Below are positions 49,501-53,867 of a stretch of DNA of 64,000 nucleotides, one piece after another. The position numbers were made by a program, and so were the translations under genes. Every line of letters starts with the position of its first letter. Positions within the stretch are counted from its first letter, which is position 1. The stretch comes from Siphonodentalium dalli (lineage: Eukaryota > Mollusca > Scaphopoda > Gadilida > Siphonodentaliidae): NCBI GenBank assembly GCA_032622095.1, contig CP136064.1, positions 170,446,310-170,510,309 of the forward strand, read 5' to 3'. The notes below the pieces were generated by a model. That model did no database searches. It was not told the origin of the DNA and worked only from the letters and a program-made list of their open reading frames with translations.

Positions 49501-51881
49501 GGGGATCAAACAACCATATTTGGAGTTATCCTACAAAAGCAAGAAAACTAAAATGTATATTAAATAGACCCAAGGCATTTGCAGTGGGTAAATGAGCCAA
49601 AAGTTATAAAAGTCTGTAAAAATATCCCCACAAAGAAGAACATGGAGAAATAGATATAAATTTGTTCTCATATTCATAATAGATTGTCCTCCAGTAACAA
49701 TATTTTGCGTGTACAGAAACCGGCGCTATGTAAACAAAACTGTTACAGTGATTTGTCAACAAACATCGCTAAATGTTTAGTAAGTTAAAATATAATAGTT
49801 TGAATACGATTTTCTGAATATATTTTCAATGCTTTGACATTTTCTCATGTTTACCATCAAGTTTTGATTAAAATTTAGTATCTTATCTGATCTTATGGCA
49901 CTAATTGGACTTTTATTGGTAATTATACTGAAACAGTAATGTCTACATATAATTTTTTTTTGGTCATAACATCATCAAGCATAGAAATAATAAAGGCTTA
50001 ACGCGGCCCTTTTTATTCAATGTGGTGGTGCCTGAGAACCAAAATTCAGTTTTTTTTTTATTACTAAGTTGAAAATAAAAATAAAATAAAATAATAATTT
50101 GGGTTAAATTGAGCAAGTTTTTTAATCCAAAACAAAATTACAAACTCGCCTCACCTCGCCATAACTCTGTTAAAAACATCAGATCACAAACCCACTTAAT
50201 CTGTATTTTGTGCTGAGAAACTCATATACCAAATTTGATTCTGATCAGACAAAAATGTTAGCATTATCGTAGCATCTGTGAATTCTAAGCCAAAAAAAAA
50301 GATATTGAATCCATAAAAAAAATCTTATCATACCCATATTCAAACTATATCTGTATTTTGGGTTGAGAAATTCATATACAAAATTTGGTTTCCAACAGAT
50401 AGAAAAAGTTTCAGTTATCACACCATGCGGAAAGTGTCTATGGACAGATGAACAGAGAGACAGACCCGGACGTTGATACTTTGTGTACCATACTATGGTA
50501 TGGGTACACATAAAAAGAACCATAACTTAAGAAGAATCCTTAAGGTGGAACTGAAAACATTCAGAATCTTATGCATTACATACCAATGATTCTGGTAATT
50601 GAGACTAATGGCATTCAGTAAGAATTTGAGCCTCTTTTGTTTAGTGCTATCCGAACTGTCATAAGACTTGGTACAGACATTCACGCATCTGGCATCTTTA
50701 GTGAAGTTAACCTGCAAGTGAATAAATACTTAATCATTAATCCAGGGTTTTCCGCTATACCGGCATGCGATCCCGTCAACGGCCCCCTTCTCCTAGCTAA
50801 GTTTTTCCGTTGAATGGCCAGTTGATTTTAATGTTTAGGGTCCCATTCCCCCAGCCCATATTTCCCCCGCTACCATACCCCCGGACACATATCATGCGTA
50901 TAAAAGTATAGAGATGTATAAAACTTCTCTCCATCTTGTTGGGATATCAATAAAGTATTTTAGAGGACAACTTGATTTGATATCTTTGCAAGAATAATAC
51001 AGATGCTGGAAACAGTTTGTGAACGAGCTGGCTGTTTTCATGCTCGAATCCCGAATATTCAACGAAACAGAGTATGTTTATCTCCTGAACTTTTTATCGA
51101 CATTACATGCTTTGAAGTGAGATATCCTTTAATCAGTGATCAAATATATGGATATGTTCCATGTGGTTACTCATAACAGTATTGCTCAGAACTTCCTGTT
51201 AACTGACATCAGCCATGCTATATCTGAACCAGACCACAATTAAAAATATTGTCTGAAATTTAAAGGCCTGACTAGCTTCCTCGAATTGTAGGGACAACAA
51301 CCGAAACCTTTATTCAGTGATGTCCACCAAGTAGAAGTGGAACCATGCTAAGAATACTCACTCGGTAGTTGGTGGGTCTAATTCTCTCACCAAACACAAC
51401 CTGACCAAGGTTTTCAACTGGAGAATTATTGTCCTCATCTCCAATACAGAAGTCAAACCTAAAATCCAAACATATCTCATAAAACATAGTTCCAAACCTG
51501 CTGTTTTAAGACTGACCGACTATTGTTTGAACCCAGTCATTGGTAACAGTCTAACATTGGTAACAGAATAAGTCTACTAGTCTAGTAGATATACAATGAC
51601 ATCACATTTTCTATCGACACAAAGTCACATTATCACAGTTTATATCTATTATTTATTATTATTTATTCCATGATTCATTTTCCCATGTTTTTTCCATGAA
51701 ATTTTTTTCAGGGAGGCTTTTGGAATGAGAAAGATCCAAAAACTTATCAAATTTTATAAAAAATAGGCCAAATAAAGAATTGAAGCACAAACCTAAATTA
51801 TCAGTAAACTCACTTGTGGTATTCATATGGCACAACTGTCTCCAAAGAATTCAGCCTGTTTGCAAAAACTTGGATGGAGTA
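10416..51881 (-). CDS. TM9SF2: Transmembrane 9 superfamily (nonaspanin) gene, TM9SF2 type; 17 of its exons
   Basis: Seventeen minus-strand exons totalling 1860 coding bases join with matching phases at every GT-AG junction into 619 residues. TM9SF2 proteins are Golgi/endosomal membrane proteins with a large lumenal N-terminal domain followed by about nine membrane spans. Landmarks seen in order are [22 protein letters not shown], the [11 protein letters not shown] segment before the first span, [18 protein letters not shown] (cytosolic loop), [75 protein letters not shown] and LYFGYT. These match TM9SF2 better than TM9SF4. The expected signal peptide and the first roughly 45-55 residues are missing, so one or more 5' exons lie in an unrecognised place after 51881 or beyond the window. 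Introns are large and repeat-filled. Confidence 0.93.
10505..11280. other. Intron, nothing recognised
   Basis: 3' part of the last TM9SF2 intron. AT-rich, no ORF of note and no clear repeat. Confidence 0.5.
11280..11720. repeat. Dispersed repeat, 'tcataactcc' type
   Basis: Opens with CCGAATAAGGTGGCTTTATT, an imperfect hairpin also found at 48722. It then carries two units of about 130 bases of the type 'aaattctgagtcgacaagg...cataactc...ttcaaacttgatctg...gttatcatttggaaacc'. The same units are found at 12530-12700, 48840-49140 and 54050-54600. Confidence 0.6.
11740..12520. repeat. Dispersed repeat family F, tandem units
   Basis: Three to four diverged units around GGCAGCCATGTTTTTCA, 'gatggctcccatctagagg', 'gaagtttggtgatgat' and 'gggtgtgccaaaggatttag'. 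Other copies are at 22600-22925, 25235-25390, 27600-28128, 33500-33700 and 35455-35600. Several end in a hairpin of TAGCTCAAACTTGAC and GTCAAGTTGAGCTAAAA. Confidence 0.7.
12895..13505. repeat. Dispersed repeat rich in AAGGTCA half-sites, ending in (CA)n
   Basis: Four diverged units of GATTTGACCTTGAA ... TTCAAGGTCA alternate with TTTCATCGAAATC segments. The block ends in GGCTTGGCCGTTTTCGAGTC and a (CA)9 run. The 'aaatcggc...gttttcgag...acacacaca' ending resembles 3' ends of non-LTR elements. Family unassigned. Confidence 0.6.
13620..16755 (+). repeat. 3.1-kb minisatellite of 30-bp and 28-bp units
   Basis: Roughly 105-110 copies of GATCAGTATGGGAGGGAGG + ATTTTATTTCA (30 bp) alternate with a form lacking two bases in the G-run (GGGAGGGG, 28 bp). 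Rare variants occur: GATTAGTGTGG near 13975 and 16700, GGGATATTTT near 16160 and 16450, GATCACT near 15886, and an added AG at 14526. The unit has no stop codon in any forward frame, so very long open frames appear on the plus strand. These are not genes. It lies in the last TM9SF2 intron. Confidence 0.97.
16756..17244. other. Intron, nothing recognised
   Basis: Between the minisatellite and the penultimate coding exon. An inverted pair 'tagctttcgacccc' (17000) and 'gggggcgaaagcta' (17120) is the only structure seen. Confidence 0.5.
17245..17416 (-). CDS. TM9SF2: TM9SF2 exon ([20 protein letters not shown]...)
   Basis: Encodes [20 protein letters not shown], a further span, then [11 protein letters not shown] and FLFFLMT. 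Acceptor TTTTGCAG, donor GTACAT. It ends one base into a Gly codon, which is completed 6.7 kb away by the last exon. Confidence 0.95.
17885..18032. repeat. Palindromic MITE-like element
   Basis: A foldback with arms AGAATCTACAACTCGTCCCC ... CTGAACC and GGTTCAGACC ... CGTCGTAGATCCTCT, meeting at 17955. Only this copy was seen. The rest of the intron 17417-18750 has no recognised feature. Confidence 0.65.
18752..19332. repeat. Inverted pair of palindromic elements, family C
   Basis: Two units, about 18752-19016 and 19071-19332, in opposite orientation. Each contains hairpins of ATTCTCTTATATATGCGAG, CTCCCATAGGGAGCC and CTCGCATATATAAGAGAATG. The outer ends pair as TTAACTCTTCCATGACTGGA and its complement. 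Fragments lie at about 34620 and 36660-36725. Confidence 0.75.
19485..19596 (-). CDS. TM9SF2: TM9SF2 exon (…[21 protein letters not shown]…)
   Basis: Encodes [20 protein letters not shown], then [17 protein letters not shown], two conserved spans. Acceptor ATTACAG, donor GTATGT. Confidence 0.95.
19658..19983. repeat. Palindromic element, family B
   Basis: Arms GTCTGTCATTTGCAGAATGA and its complement enclose 'ggtccccagagggtgaattta', with a non-palindromic centre. It abuts family A at 19990. Further copies are at 21866-22124, 39788-40205, 40327-40757, 45635-45777 and 57957-58105. Confidence 0.8.
19990..20204. mobile_element. Palindromic MITE, family A
   Basis: Terminal ACAGTAATGCCCT and AGAGCATTACTGT are flanked by TA on both sides, a possible TA target duplication. 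The foldback body is as at 9524. Confidence 0.85.
20776..20927 (-). CDS. TM9SF2: TM9SF2 exon ([14 protein letters not shown]...)
   Basis: Encodes [18 protein letters not shown], almost invariant in the family, then the span [20 protein letters not shown]. Acceptor CTTCCAG, donor GTAAGT. It ends with TG that completes a Trp in the next exon. Confidence 0.95.
21381..21828. mobile_element. Long palindromic element, family D
   Basis: A 448-bp near-complete hairpin from TTAAAGGTACTCAATCCGAT to its complement AGATTGAGTACCTTTAA-like end, with the tip at 'ttattattgttaatagtaa' (about 21592-21611). TTAA stands at both ends and may be the target site. Other copies are 28129-28381 (half) and 29574-32580 (split by insertions). 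Confidence 0.85.
21866..22124. repeat. Family B, double palindrome
   Basis: Two complete hairpins of about 110 bp stand side by side inside one set of outer arms (AAGCCTTGAAATAGTGTG... and its complement). The whole segment therefore folds on itself at two levels. Confidence 0.85.
22600..22925. repeat. Family F fragment
   Basis: Two units with 'gatgagggatgtggtc' and 'gcagccatgttttttt'. It ends in a degenerate 'ttgactttgtaaagttgagcta' hairpin. Confidence 0.65.
22975..23062. repeat. 45-bp tandem duplication
   Basis: Two copies of 'ggatatatgtttctgc(a/g)ctac + atggataccaaaaaagaaat' in tandem, differing at one base. Confidence 0.8.
23259..23418 (-). CDS. TM9SF2: TM9SF2 exon (…[16 protein letters not shown]…)
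   Basis: Encodes two spans: [20 protein letters not shown], then [19 protein letters not shown] and [12 protein letters not shown]. Acceptor CTTTCAG, donor [20 protein letters not shown] is a strong family signature. Confidence 0.95.
23787..23844 (-). CDS. TM9SF2: TM9SF2 exon ([19 protein letters not shown])
   Basis: Encodes [17 protein letters not shown], the conserved loop into the next span. Acceptor TTTTTTCAG, donor GTATGT. Confidence 0.94.
23952..24219. mobile_element. MITE, family H
   Basis: Imperfect terminal inverted repeats of about 35 bp, GGCCAAATCAAAATAAATAT...CAGGCA and its counterpart TGCCTCAAAACACAG...TTTTAATGGCC. The interior is AT-rich. A second, left-truncated copy is at about 32580-32767, with the shared 'gagggagggaggctattt' segment. 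Confidence 0.6.
24598..24655 (-). CDS. TM9SF2: TM9SF2 exon ([19 protein letters not shown])
   Basis: Encodes a span with [13 protein letters not shown], matching the family's G-x-x-x-GY-x-x-ARxYK. Acceptor TCTGTAG, donor GTAAGT. Phase 0 start, one base over at the end. Confidence 0.94.
25235..25390. repeat. Family F fragment with 3' hairpin
   Basis: Contains 'gaagtttggtaacaatcagatgag', a GGACGGAACAGACAG microsatellite-like stretch, and the full hairpin TAGCTCAAACTTGAC/GTCAAGTTGAGCTA at 25352-25383, followed by AAAAA. Confidence 0.75.
25643..25704 (-). CDS. TM9SF2: TM9SF2 exon ([20 protein letters not shown])
   Basis: Encodes the conserved [13 protein letters not shown] loop between two spans. 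Acceptor TTTTCAG, donor GTGAGT. Its first two bases complete a Val codon started in the previous exon. Confidence 0.94.
26251..27150. mobile_element. Hairpin-ended repeat with 191-bp tandem core
   Basis: A short head (26251-26333) is followed by about 3.8 units of 191 bp (starts 26526, 26717 and 26908; the first unit is more diverged). Then come a (GGAC)n microsatellite (27069-27105) and the terminal hairpin TATAGTCCTCCGACG/CGTCGGGGGAC at 27118-27146, followed by AAAA. The layout is that of pearl-like, Helentron-associated repeats of molluscs. Confidence 0.75.
27600..28128. repeat. Family F, three diverged units
   Basis: Same units as at 11740. Its right end runs directly into a half copy of family D at 28129. 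Confidence 0.65.
28129..28381. mobile_element. Family D, right half only
   Basis: Runs from the hairpin tip (AAGTGGTTACTATTAACAAT) to the terminal GATTGAGTACCTTTAA. The left arm is absent and replaced by family F. It ends about 21 bp from the donor of the TM9SF2 exon at 28403. Confidence 0.8.
28403..28535 (-). CDS. TM9SF2: TM9SF2 exon, cytosolic loop and span ([18 protein letters not shown]...)
   Basis: Encodes [18 protein letters not shown], the most conserved cytosolic loop of the family, and then [15 protein letters not shown], a membrane span. Acceptor CTTGCAG, donor GTAAGC. Its donor lies only about 21 bp from the end of a half-palindromic element (28129-28381). Confidence 0.95.
28536..29573. 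other. Intron, little recognised
   Basis: No gene. A segment at about 29221-29265 ('gggagtgtttcacatccctt') resembles the duplicated block at 42886. Confidence 0.5.
29802..32344. mobile_element. Non-autonomous hAT element 1 (2.5 kb) with 8-bp target duplication
   Basis: The termini CAGGCCCCAAGCT and AGCTTGGGCCCTG are inverted repeats starting with CAGG, as in hAT transposons. The flanks are identical 8-mers ATAATAAC (29794-29801 and 32345-32352). No transposase frame remains. It contains hAT element 2. Confidence 0.85.
30456..31672. mobile_element. Non-autonomous hAT element 2 (1.2 kb) nested in element 1
   Basis: Termini TAGTCCCCTGCGAACC and GGTTCGCAGGGCCCTA are flanked by the 8-mer GTTAACGT on both sides (30448-30455 and 31673-31680). 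Subterminal GATTCGAAACC motifs are repeated inverted at both ends. No coding capacity is recognised. Confidence 0.88.
32580..32767. mobile_element. MITE family H, left-truncated copy
   Basis: Shares 'ttctcaggcaactagatgttaa' and the G-rich 'gagggagggaggctattt' with the complement of 23952-24219. It ends TTTTATATGGCC. It abuts the end of family D. Confidence 0.55.
32877..32985 (-). CDS. TM9SF2: TM9SF2 exon, first membrane span of the C-terminal domain
   Basis: Encodes the hydrophobic span [20 protein letters not shown], then [16 protein letters not shown] on the cytosolic side. Acceptor CTTGCAG, donor GTAAGT. The R-T-L-x-K-D motif after the span is conserved. Confidence 0.94.
33500..33700. repeat. 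Family F fragment
   Basis: Contains 'gatggctgctggtggccacg' and 'tgctggctgcaggttgtgcc'. Immediately followed by a family G element. Confidence 0.6.
33706..34485. mobile_element. Family G repeat with head hairpin and 3' hairpin
   Basis: The head ACAAGACAGTCAAAGACTGT + GGGGTCGCTAACCC forms a hairpin. Three to four units of about 175 bp follow ('gttatgtccctggtccc...gtgacccc...gaacaaatctgaa...accaaatat'), then GGAC/GACA microsatellite (34405-34430) and the tail 'tgatgactatagcttcatctcaggtgagct'. Confidence 0.75.
34505..34540. repeat. Poly-C tract
   Basis: An unbroken run of about 18 C residues at 34518-34535. Similar runs are at about 40228-40252 and 57522-57543. Confidence 0.8.
34860..35456. mobile_element. 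Family G repeat, headless copy
   Basis: Three tandem units of the G core, a GGACGG-type microsatellite (35364-35405) and the tail hairpin TATAGCTCCACC ... GGTGAGCTAAAA at 35416-35455. It is very similar to 46245-46833. Confidence 0.75.
35457..35600. repeat. Family F fragment with 3' hairpin
   Basis: Directly follows family G. Ends with TAGCTCAAACTTGAC ... GTCAAGTAGAACTAAAA, a degenerate copy of the family F terminal hairpin. Confidence 0.65.
35708..35787 (-). CDS. TM9SF2: TM9SF2 exon (…[14 protein letters not shown]…)
   Basis: Encodes [21 protein letters not shown], the conserved W-W-D-YL segment next to the membrane, then AG completing a Ser. Acceptor TCTTCAG, donor GTAAGC. Confidence 0.93.
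35788..36944. other. Intron, nothing recognised except a family C fragment
   Basis: AT-rich. Family C fragment at about 36655-36725 ('tatataagagaatgcacttg'). Confidence 0.5.
36945..37178. repeat. Dispersed repeat with TTTACC-type hairpin
   Basis: Related to 45960-46140 and 50155-50515 ('aaacacatattcgaactcgatctg...gctgaaaaattcatatac'). It ends in the imperfect hairpin ACTTCCATACTATGATATGG + GTAAACATAAAAA. Confidence 0.6.
37440..38556. mobile_element. Hairpin-ended repeat with about five 161-bp core units
   Basis: The head (37448-37545) has GCCGGTGGC repeats. Units start near 37556, 37718, 37880, 38040 and 38200, each with 'tgactaattaagggccataactc', 'ggttttcgaactcgtcc' and 'gttatcgcgctaacgagct'. 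It then shows GCCC microsatellite (38486-38502) and the hairpin TGTTTACCATACTATGG/TATGGGTAAACA (38524-38553). This is pearl/Helentron-like architecture. Confidence 0.75.
38557..39235. mobile_element. Family G repeat
   Basis: Head AACAAGACAGTCAATGACTG + TGGGGTCGCTCACC at 38553-38588, then three core units. GGACGG microsatellite follows (39150-39185), and the tail 'tgatgactatagctccgccggagcacaggt'. Confidence 0.7.
39236..39740. repeat. Family G fragment ending in a poly-C type hairpin
   Basis: Two core units, a GACAGATGGATGG microsatellite, then 'aatataccccccaag...cttggg-less...agggtataat' (39697-39735). The C-rich/G-rich ends pair as TATACCC/GGGTATA. Confidence 0.6.
39788..40205. repeat. Family B element
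   Basis: Outer arms 'catttgcagaatgaggtcc' and complement. Contains 'gcatcaccaaattcaccctc' and the 'aattatgcattttat' interior shared with 19658-19983. Confidence 0.75.
40215..40326. repeat. Poly-C tract of about 28 bases and flank
   Basis: 'ccaatatatac' is followed by an unbroken C run (about 40228-40252) and 'atttttctttg'. It resembles the hairpin-type end at 39697. Confidence 0.7.
40327..40757. repeat. Family B element, diverged
   Basis: Same order of motifs as 39788-40205 with many substitutions. It lies in direct tandem with that copy. Confidence 0.7.
40758..42540. other. Intron, nothing recognised
   Basis: No gene, terminal repeat or tandem array noticed in this stretch. Confidence 0.5.
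42585..42815. repeat. Short tandem repeat, 'tagtttaacgacatttttcgg'
   Basis: Five imperfect copies of 'agtttaacgacatttttcgg' + 'tcttta', spaced by 'aatatctcaagatataggg' and 'gtatttggatct'. Confidence 0.8.
42886..43835. repeat. Tandem duplication of about 480 bp
   Basis: 42886-43355 and 43368-43835 are near-identical: 'cagtcttccttgattaaagt' at the start, 'gccgatagttgcgccccgaa' in the middle and 'ccaaaattctaaagcattaa' at the end. They differ by a few substitutions and small indels. Confidence 0.9.
43836..45634. other. Intron, nothing recognised
   Basis: AT-rich, no ORF of note and no terminal repeats noticed. Confidence 0.5.
45635..45777. repeat. Family B, right-end fragment
   Basis: Contains 'gaagatgaggcctaagcagaa' through 'attctgcaaatgtcagacac'. 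The left part is missing. Confidence 0.75.
45960..46140. repeat. Dispersed repeat fragment, 'gggccataactctg' type
   Basis: Same core as 36945 and 50155, without a terminal hairpin. Confidence 0.6.
46245..46833. mobile_element. Family G repeat, headless copy
   Basis: Closely parallels 34860-35456 unit by unit. GGAC/GACA microsatellite 46733-46785, tail hairpin TATAGCTCCACCGG ... CAGGTGAGCTAAAA at 46795-46833. Confidence 0.8.
47036..47144 (-). CDS. TM9SF2: TM9SF2 exon, end of the lumenal domain
   Basis: Encodes a variable stretch ([17 protein letters not shown]) and then VYSLDVKWV, the start of the beta-strand segment before the first span of the membrane domain. Acceptor TTCCAG, donor GTAAGT. 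It is followed by an 11-kb intron. Confidence 0.88.
47582..47724 (-). CDS. TM9SF2: TM9SF2 exon, lumenal domain (...[11 protein letters not shown]...)
   Basis: Encodes 47 codons with [15 protein letters not shown] and [11 protein letters not shown], then AG completing a Ser in the next exon. Acceptor TTCCGCAG, donor GTATGT. The xFNH-x-x-x-x-x-x-YH pattern is conserved in the family. Confidence 0.92.
48150..48345. mobile_element. MITE family A, rearranged copy
   Basis: ACAGTAATGCCCT starts at 48182 and the foldback is recognisable, but the right end breaks after 'gccataa' near 48320. It is replaced by TTAGTAAAGAAAGGG, the complement of a segment at 48150-48164. Confidence 0.7.
48458..48587 (-). 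CDS. TM9SF2: TM9SF2 exon, lumenal domain ([11 protein letters not shown]...)
   Basis: Encodes [12 protein letters not shown], a strong TM9SF2 signature, then [13 protein letters not shown] and KKDACIID. Acceptor AATTGCAG, donor GTAAGT. The ISS part of YNISS is a potential N-glycosylation sequon (N-I-S) on the lumenal side. Confidence 0.93.
48720..49200. repeat. Dispersed repeat, 'tcataactcc' type with tRNA-like T-arm
   Basis: Same opening hairpin as 11300. Two to three core units follow and it ends 'gattactatagtcccccaattt...gggaca'. At 48811-48827 the minus strand has a CCCAG/CTGGG stem around TTCGAAT. Confidence 0.55.
49201..50150. other. Intron, nothing recognised
   Basis: No gene or defined repeat. 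Poly-A/T runs near 49950 and 50050. Confidence 0.5.
50155..50515. mobile_element. Hairpin-ended repeat, two core units
   Basis: Two units of about 150 bp ('ccataactctgttaaaaa...aaactcatataccaaatttg'). Then 'gacagatgaacagagagaca' and the hairpin TGTGTACCATACTATGGTAT + GGGTACACA at 50481-50510, followed by AAAAA. Confidence 0.7.
50584..50711 (-). CDS. TM9SF2: TM9SF2 exon, lumenal domain ([13 protein letters not shown]...)
   Basis: Encodes 42 codons including CVNVCTKSY and LNYQNH, then TG that completes a Trp with the next exon. Acceptor TTGCAG, donor GTATGT. The conserved Cys pair of the lumenal domain is present. Confidence 0.92.
51362..51458 (-). CDS. TM9SF2: TM9SF2 exon, lumenal domain ([11 protein letters not shown]...)
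   Basis: Encodes [21 protein letters not shown] and RPTNYR between an ATTTTAG acceptor and a GTGAGT donor. ENLGQ-VFGERI is a signature of TM9SF proteins. Its split first codon joins the previous exon's AA. Confidence 0.92.
51814..51881 (-). CDS. TM9SF2: TM9SF2 exon, lumenal domain ([10 protein letters not shown]...)
   Basis: Encodes 22 codons plus two bases, with ETVVPYEYH near the end, between a TTTTTTTAG acceptor and a GTGAGT donor. This is the most 5' exon recognised. It starts in phase 0, and its first residues correspond to about residue 45-55 of the family, so at least one exon precedes it. Confidence 0.85.
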
Positions 51882-53867
51882 CTAAAAAAAAAGTTCACAG
51901 GTCAGATTAGTTGCAATGACACATGACAAGATAAATGTACTTGGAGGCATTTTAGGAGTTTGAGTAACTGGTAACAAATTGGAGAAGATACTGGCAAGTG
52001 TTTATTCCCTAATAGCTCAACTTTCTCTTTTCTTTTTCCTGACTAACTCCAATTGATCAAATCTGAATCAAAGCAACTAAGAATCCTCTTCATATTAGTT
52101 CATACATTTTATTTTTAAATAAAAAAATGGTCTAAAAGTTTTCAATCTGTTGAGTTTCCAGGGAGCATGCAACTGTGCATGTATTGACATTAACTAATAA
52201 TTTTATAAAAGAATTTCCATTGTGTGAGGAAAAAGTCCTGAATTGGATGGAATGAACCAGTGTTGTGCTATGGTATACTCTTGGCTTTGAAATGGTAGGC
52301 TTTCTGGAATGGTGTTAAACACCAACTAAAGATGTTATTTCTCTTCCTGGATAAAAAACCTCCAACGGAACTCTTCTAGTAGCCATGCTCCACTATTACC
52401 AAAACACATATGACAGGACTATACCTCACGCTGCACTAATTTACATAATATTTTGTAAATGATAGATTTCCAATAACAAAATGTATTAATGCACTAAATA
52501 ATAAATGTATAATACATGTATGTACATTGCTCTTCACCTGGATGTGACTAGAGAGTCTTCATTGGGTTGAAGAGGGGTGTCAAAACTTCAAGTTCCAACT
52601 GCATCCTAGATTAGGGGTTTATGATATGAGCCTGGGCAATTCGACTAATCTCGGCTCATGCAACAAGCCAACACATAGTGGTGTCAAGACCCTCCGAACG
52701 AAATTTCTCACAAGTATGAAATAATTCACTTTAAAATAATTTTTGTCTTTACACATGGAAAAAAACCTGAATATGCATTAGATTGACAACCTAAAACACG
52801 GTATTCATATATAAACAGAATTTATTAAATAATGTGGCTACCTATCAAGTATTATTTTGTTAGAGGGTAGGGTTTCCCGGTCCTTCCCAACTCTAGTTTT
52901 AGAGTAGCATGCGTTTCCCTCTTTGCAGATGCAAACTATTCTTATTAAAAGCAATCAAAACAAGGTTACATGCATAATACACAGTGGAAATAATCCACAA
53001 CATCTGTAATCCATGCAGGTATAGATAACTGCGCAATCGGTCATCCAAGTTAATTTTTAGGGCTGTTGTATTGTTTTATCAACTTTGTCAGAAAAACAAA
53101 AACATGTCGAAATCTCGTTTTGGTTTCGGTTTGATGGATGACTATTATATAATAAAATGAGTTCAAAATATTTTTAAAAACAATATTAGGGGTAATTAAA
53201 CTATAATTATTTAAAATTACAATATATGCTAGCTTACTAGTGTTGTTTTTCAACTGTTTGGGGTAATTTATGTTACGAAATCTCTGAAGTATGAATGTAT
53301 GCCAGGCCATTTGTGTCAAAATGCACCAGTATCACAAAATATGACGCATCTGATATCGTAGGGAATGTTGAAAATATAGCTTACAGTGTAATTTTTTGCT
53401 TAAATATGTTGCTTAAATATGTTATAAAGTATCAATTGTGCATGATGTATCAGTGAAATAGTGGCAAAATAGACAGCCTTATACGTCCTTATGATCCAGC
53501 TCACATCATTGCCAACTTGGCTTTCCATACCAAAAAATAGTCCCAAAAAGCAAATGGCCACATATTTGTGTTCAACTGAATGGATTTGTAGCTAAAACAG
53601 TGAGTTATTTTATAAAATGACGGTCCCTCTCCTCATCCTGGAATCCTAATCTATAAGATGCCACAATAATTATATTTGTTTGCTTTATTAGTTTTGACTT
53701 CTGGTGATTGGCATAATTTCGCTCACTTTCCAGTTAATTTTCTCAATCAAATATATATATCCTTTAAGCGTTTTGTGGACCAAATTTTTTGATAGAGTCC
53801 AAATACAGGATTCTGTTCATGTATGTTAGTAATCACAGAAACCATGCCCATTGATGCAACATTTTAT
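51882..53867. other. Expected location of the TM9SF2 5' exon(s); none recognised
   Basis: Both strands were searched by eye for the family's N-terminal FYLPG-like segment and for a signal peptide next to a donor. None was found. AT-rich, many stops. Confidence 0.4.
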
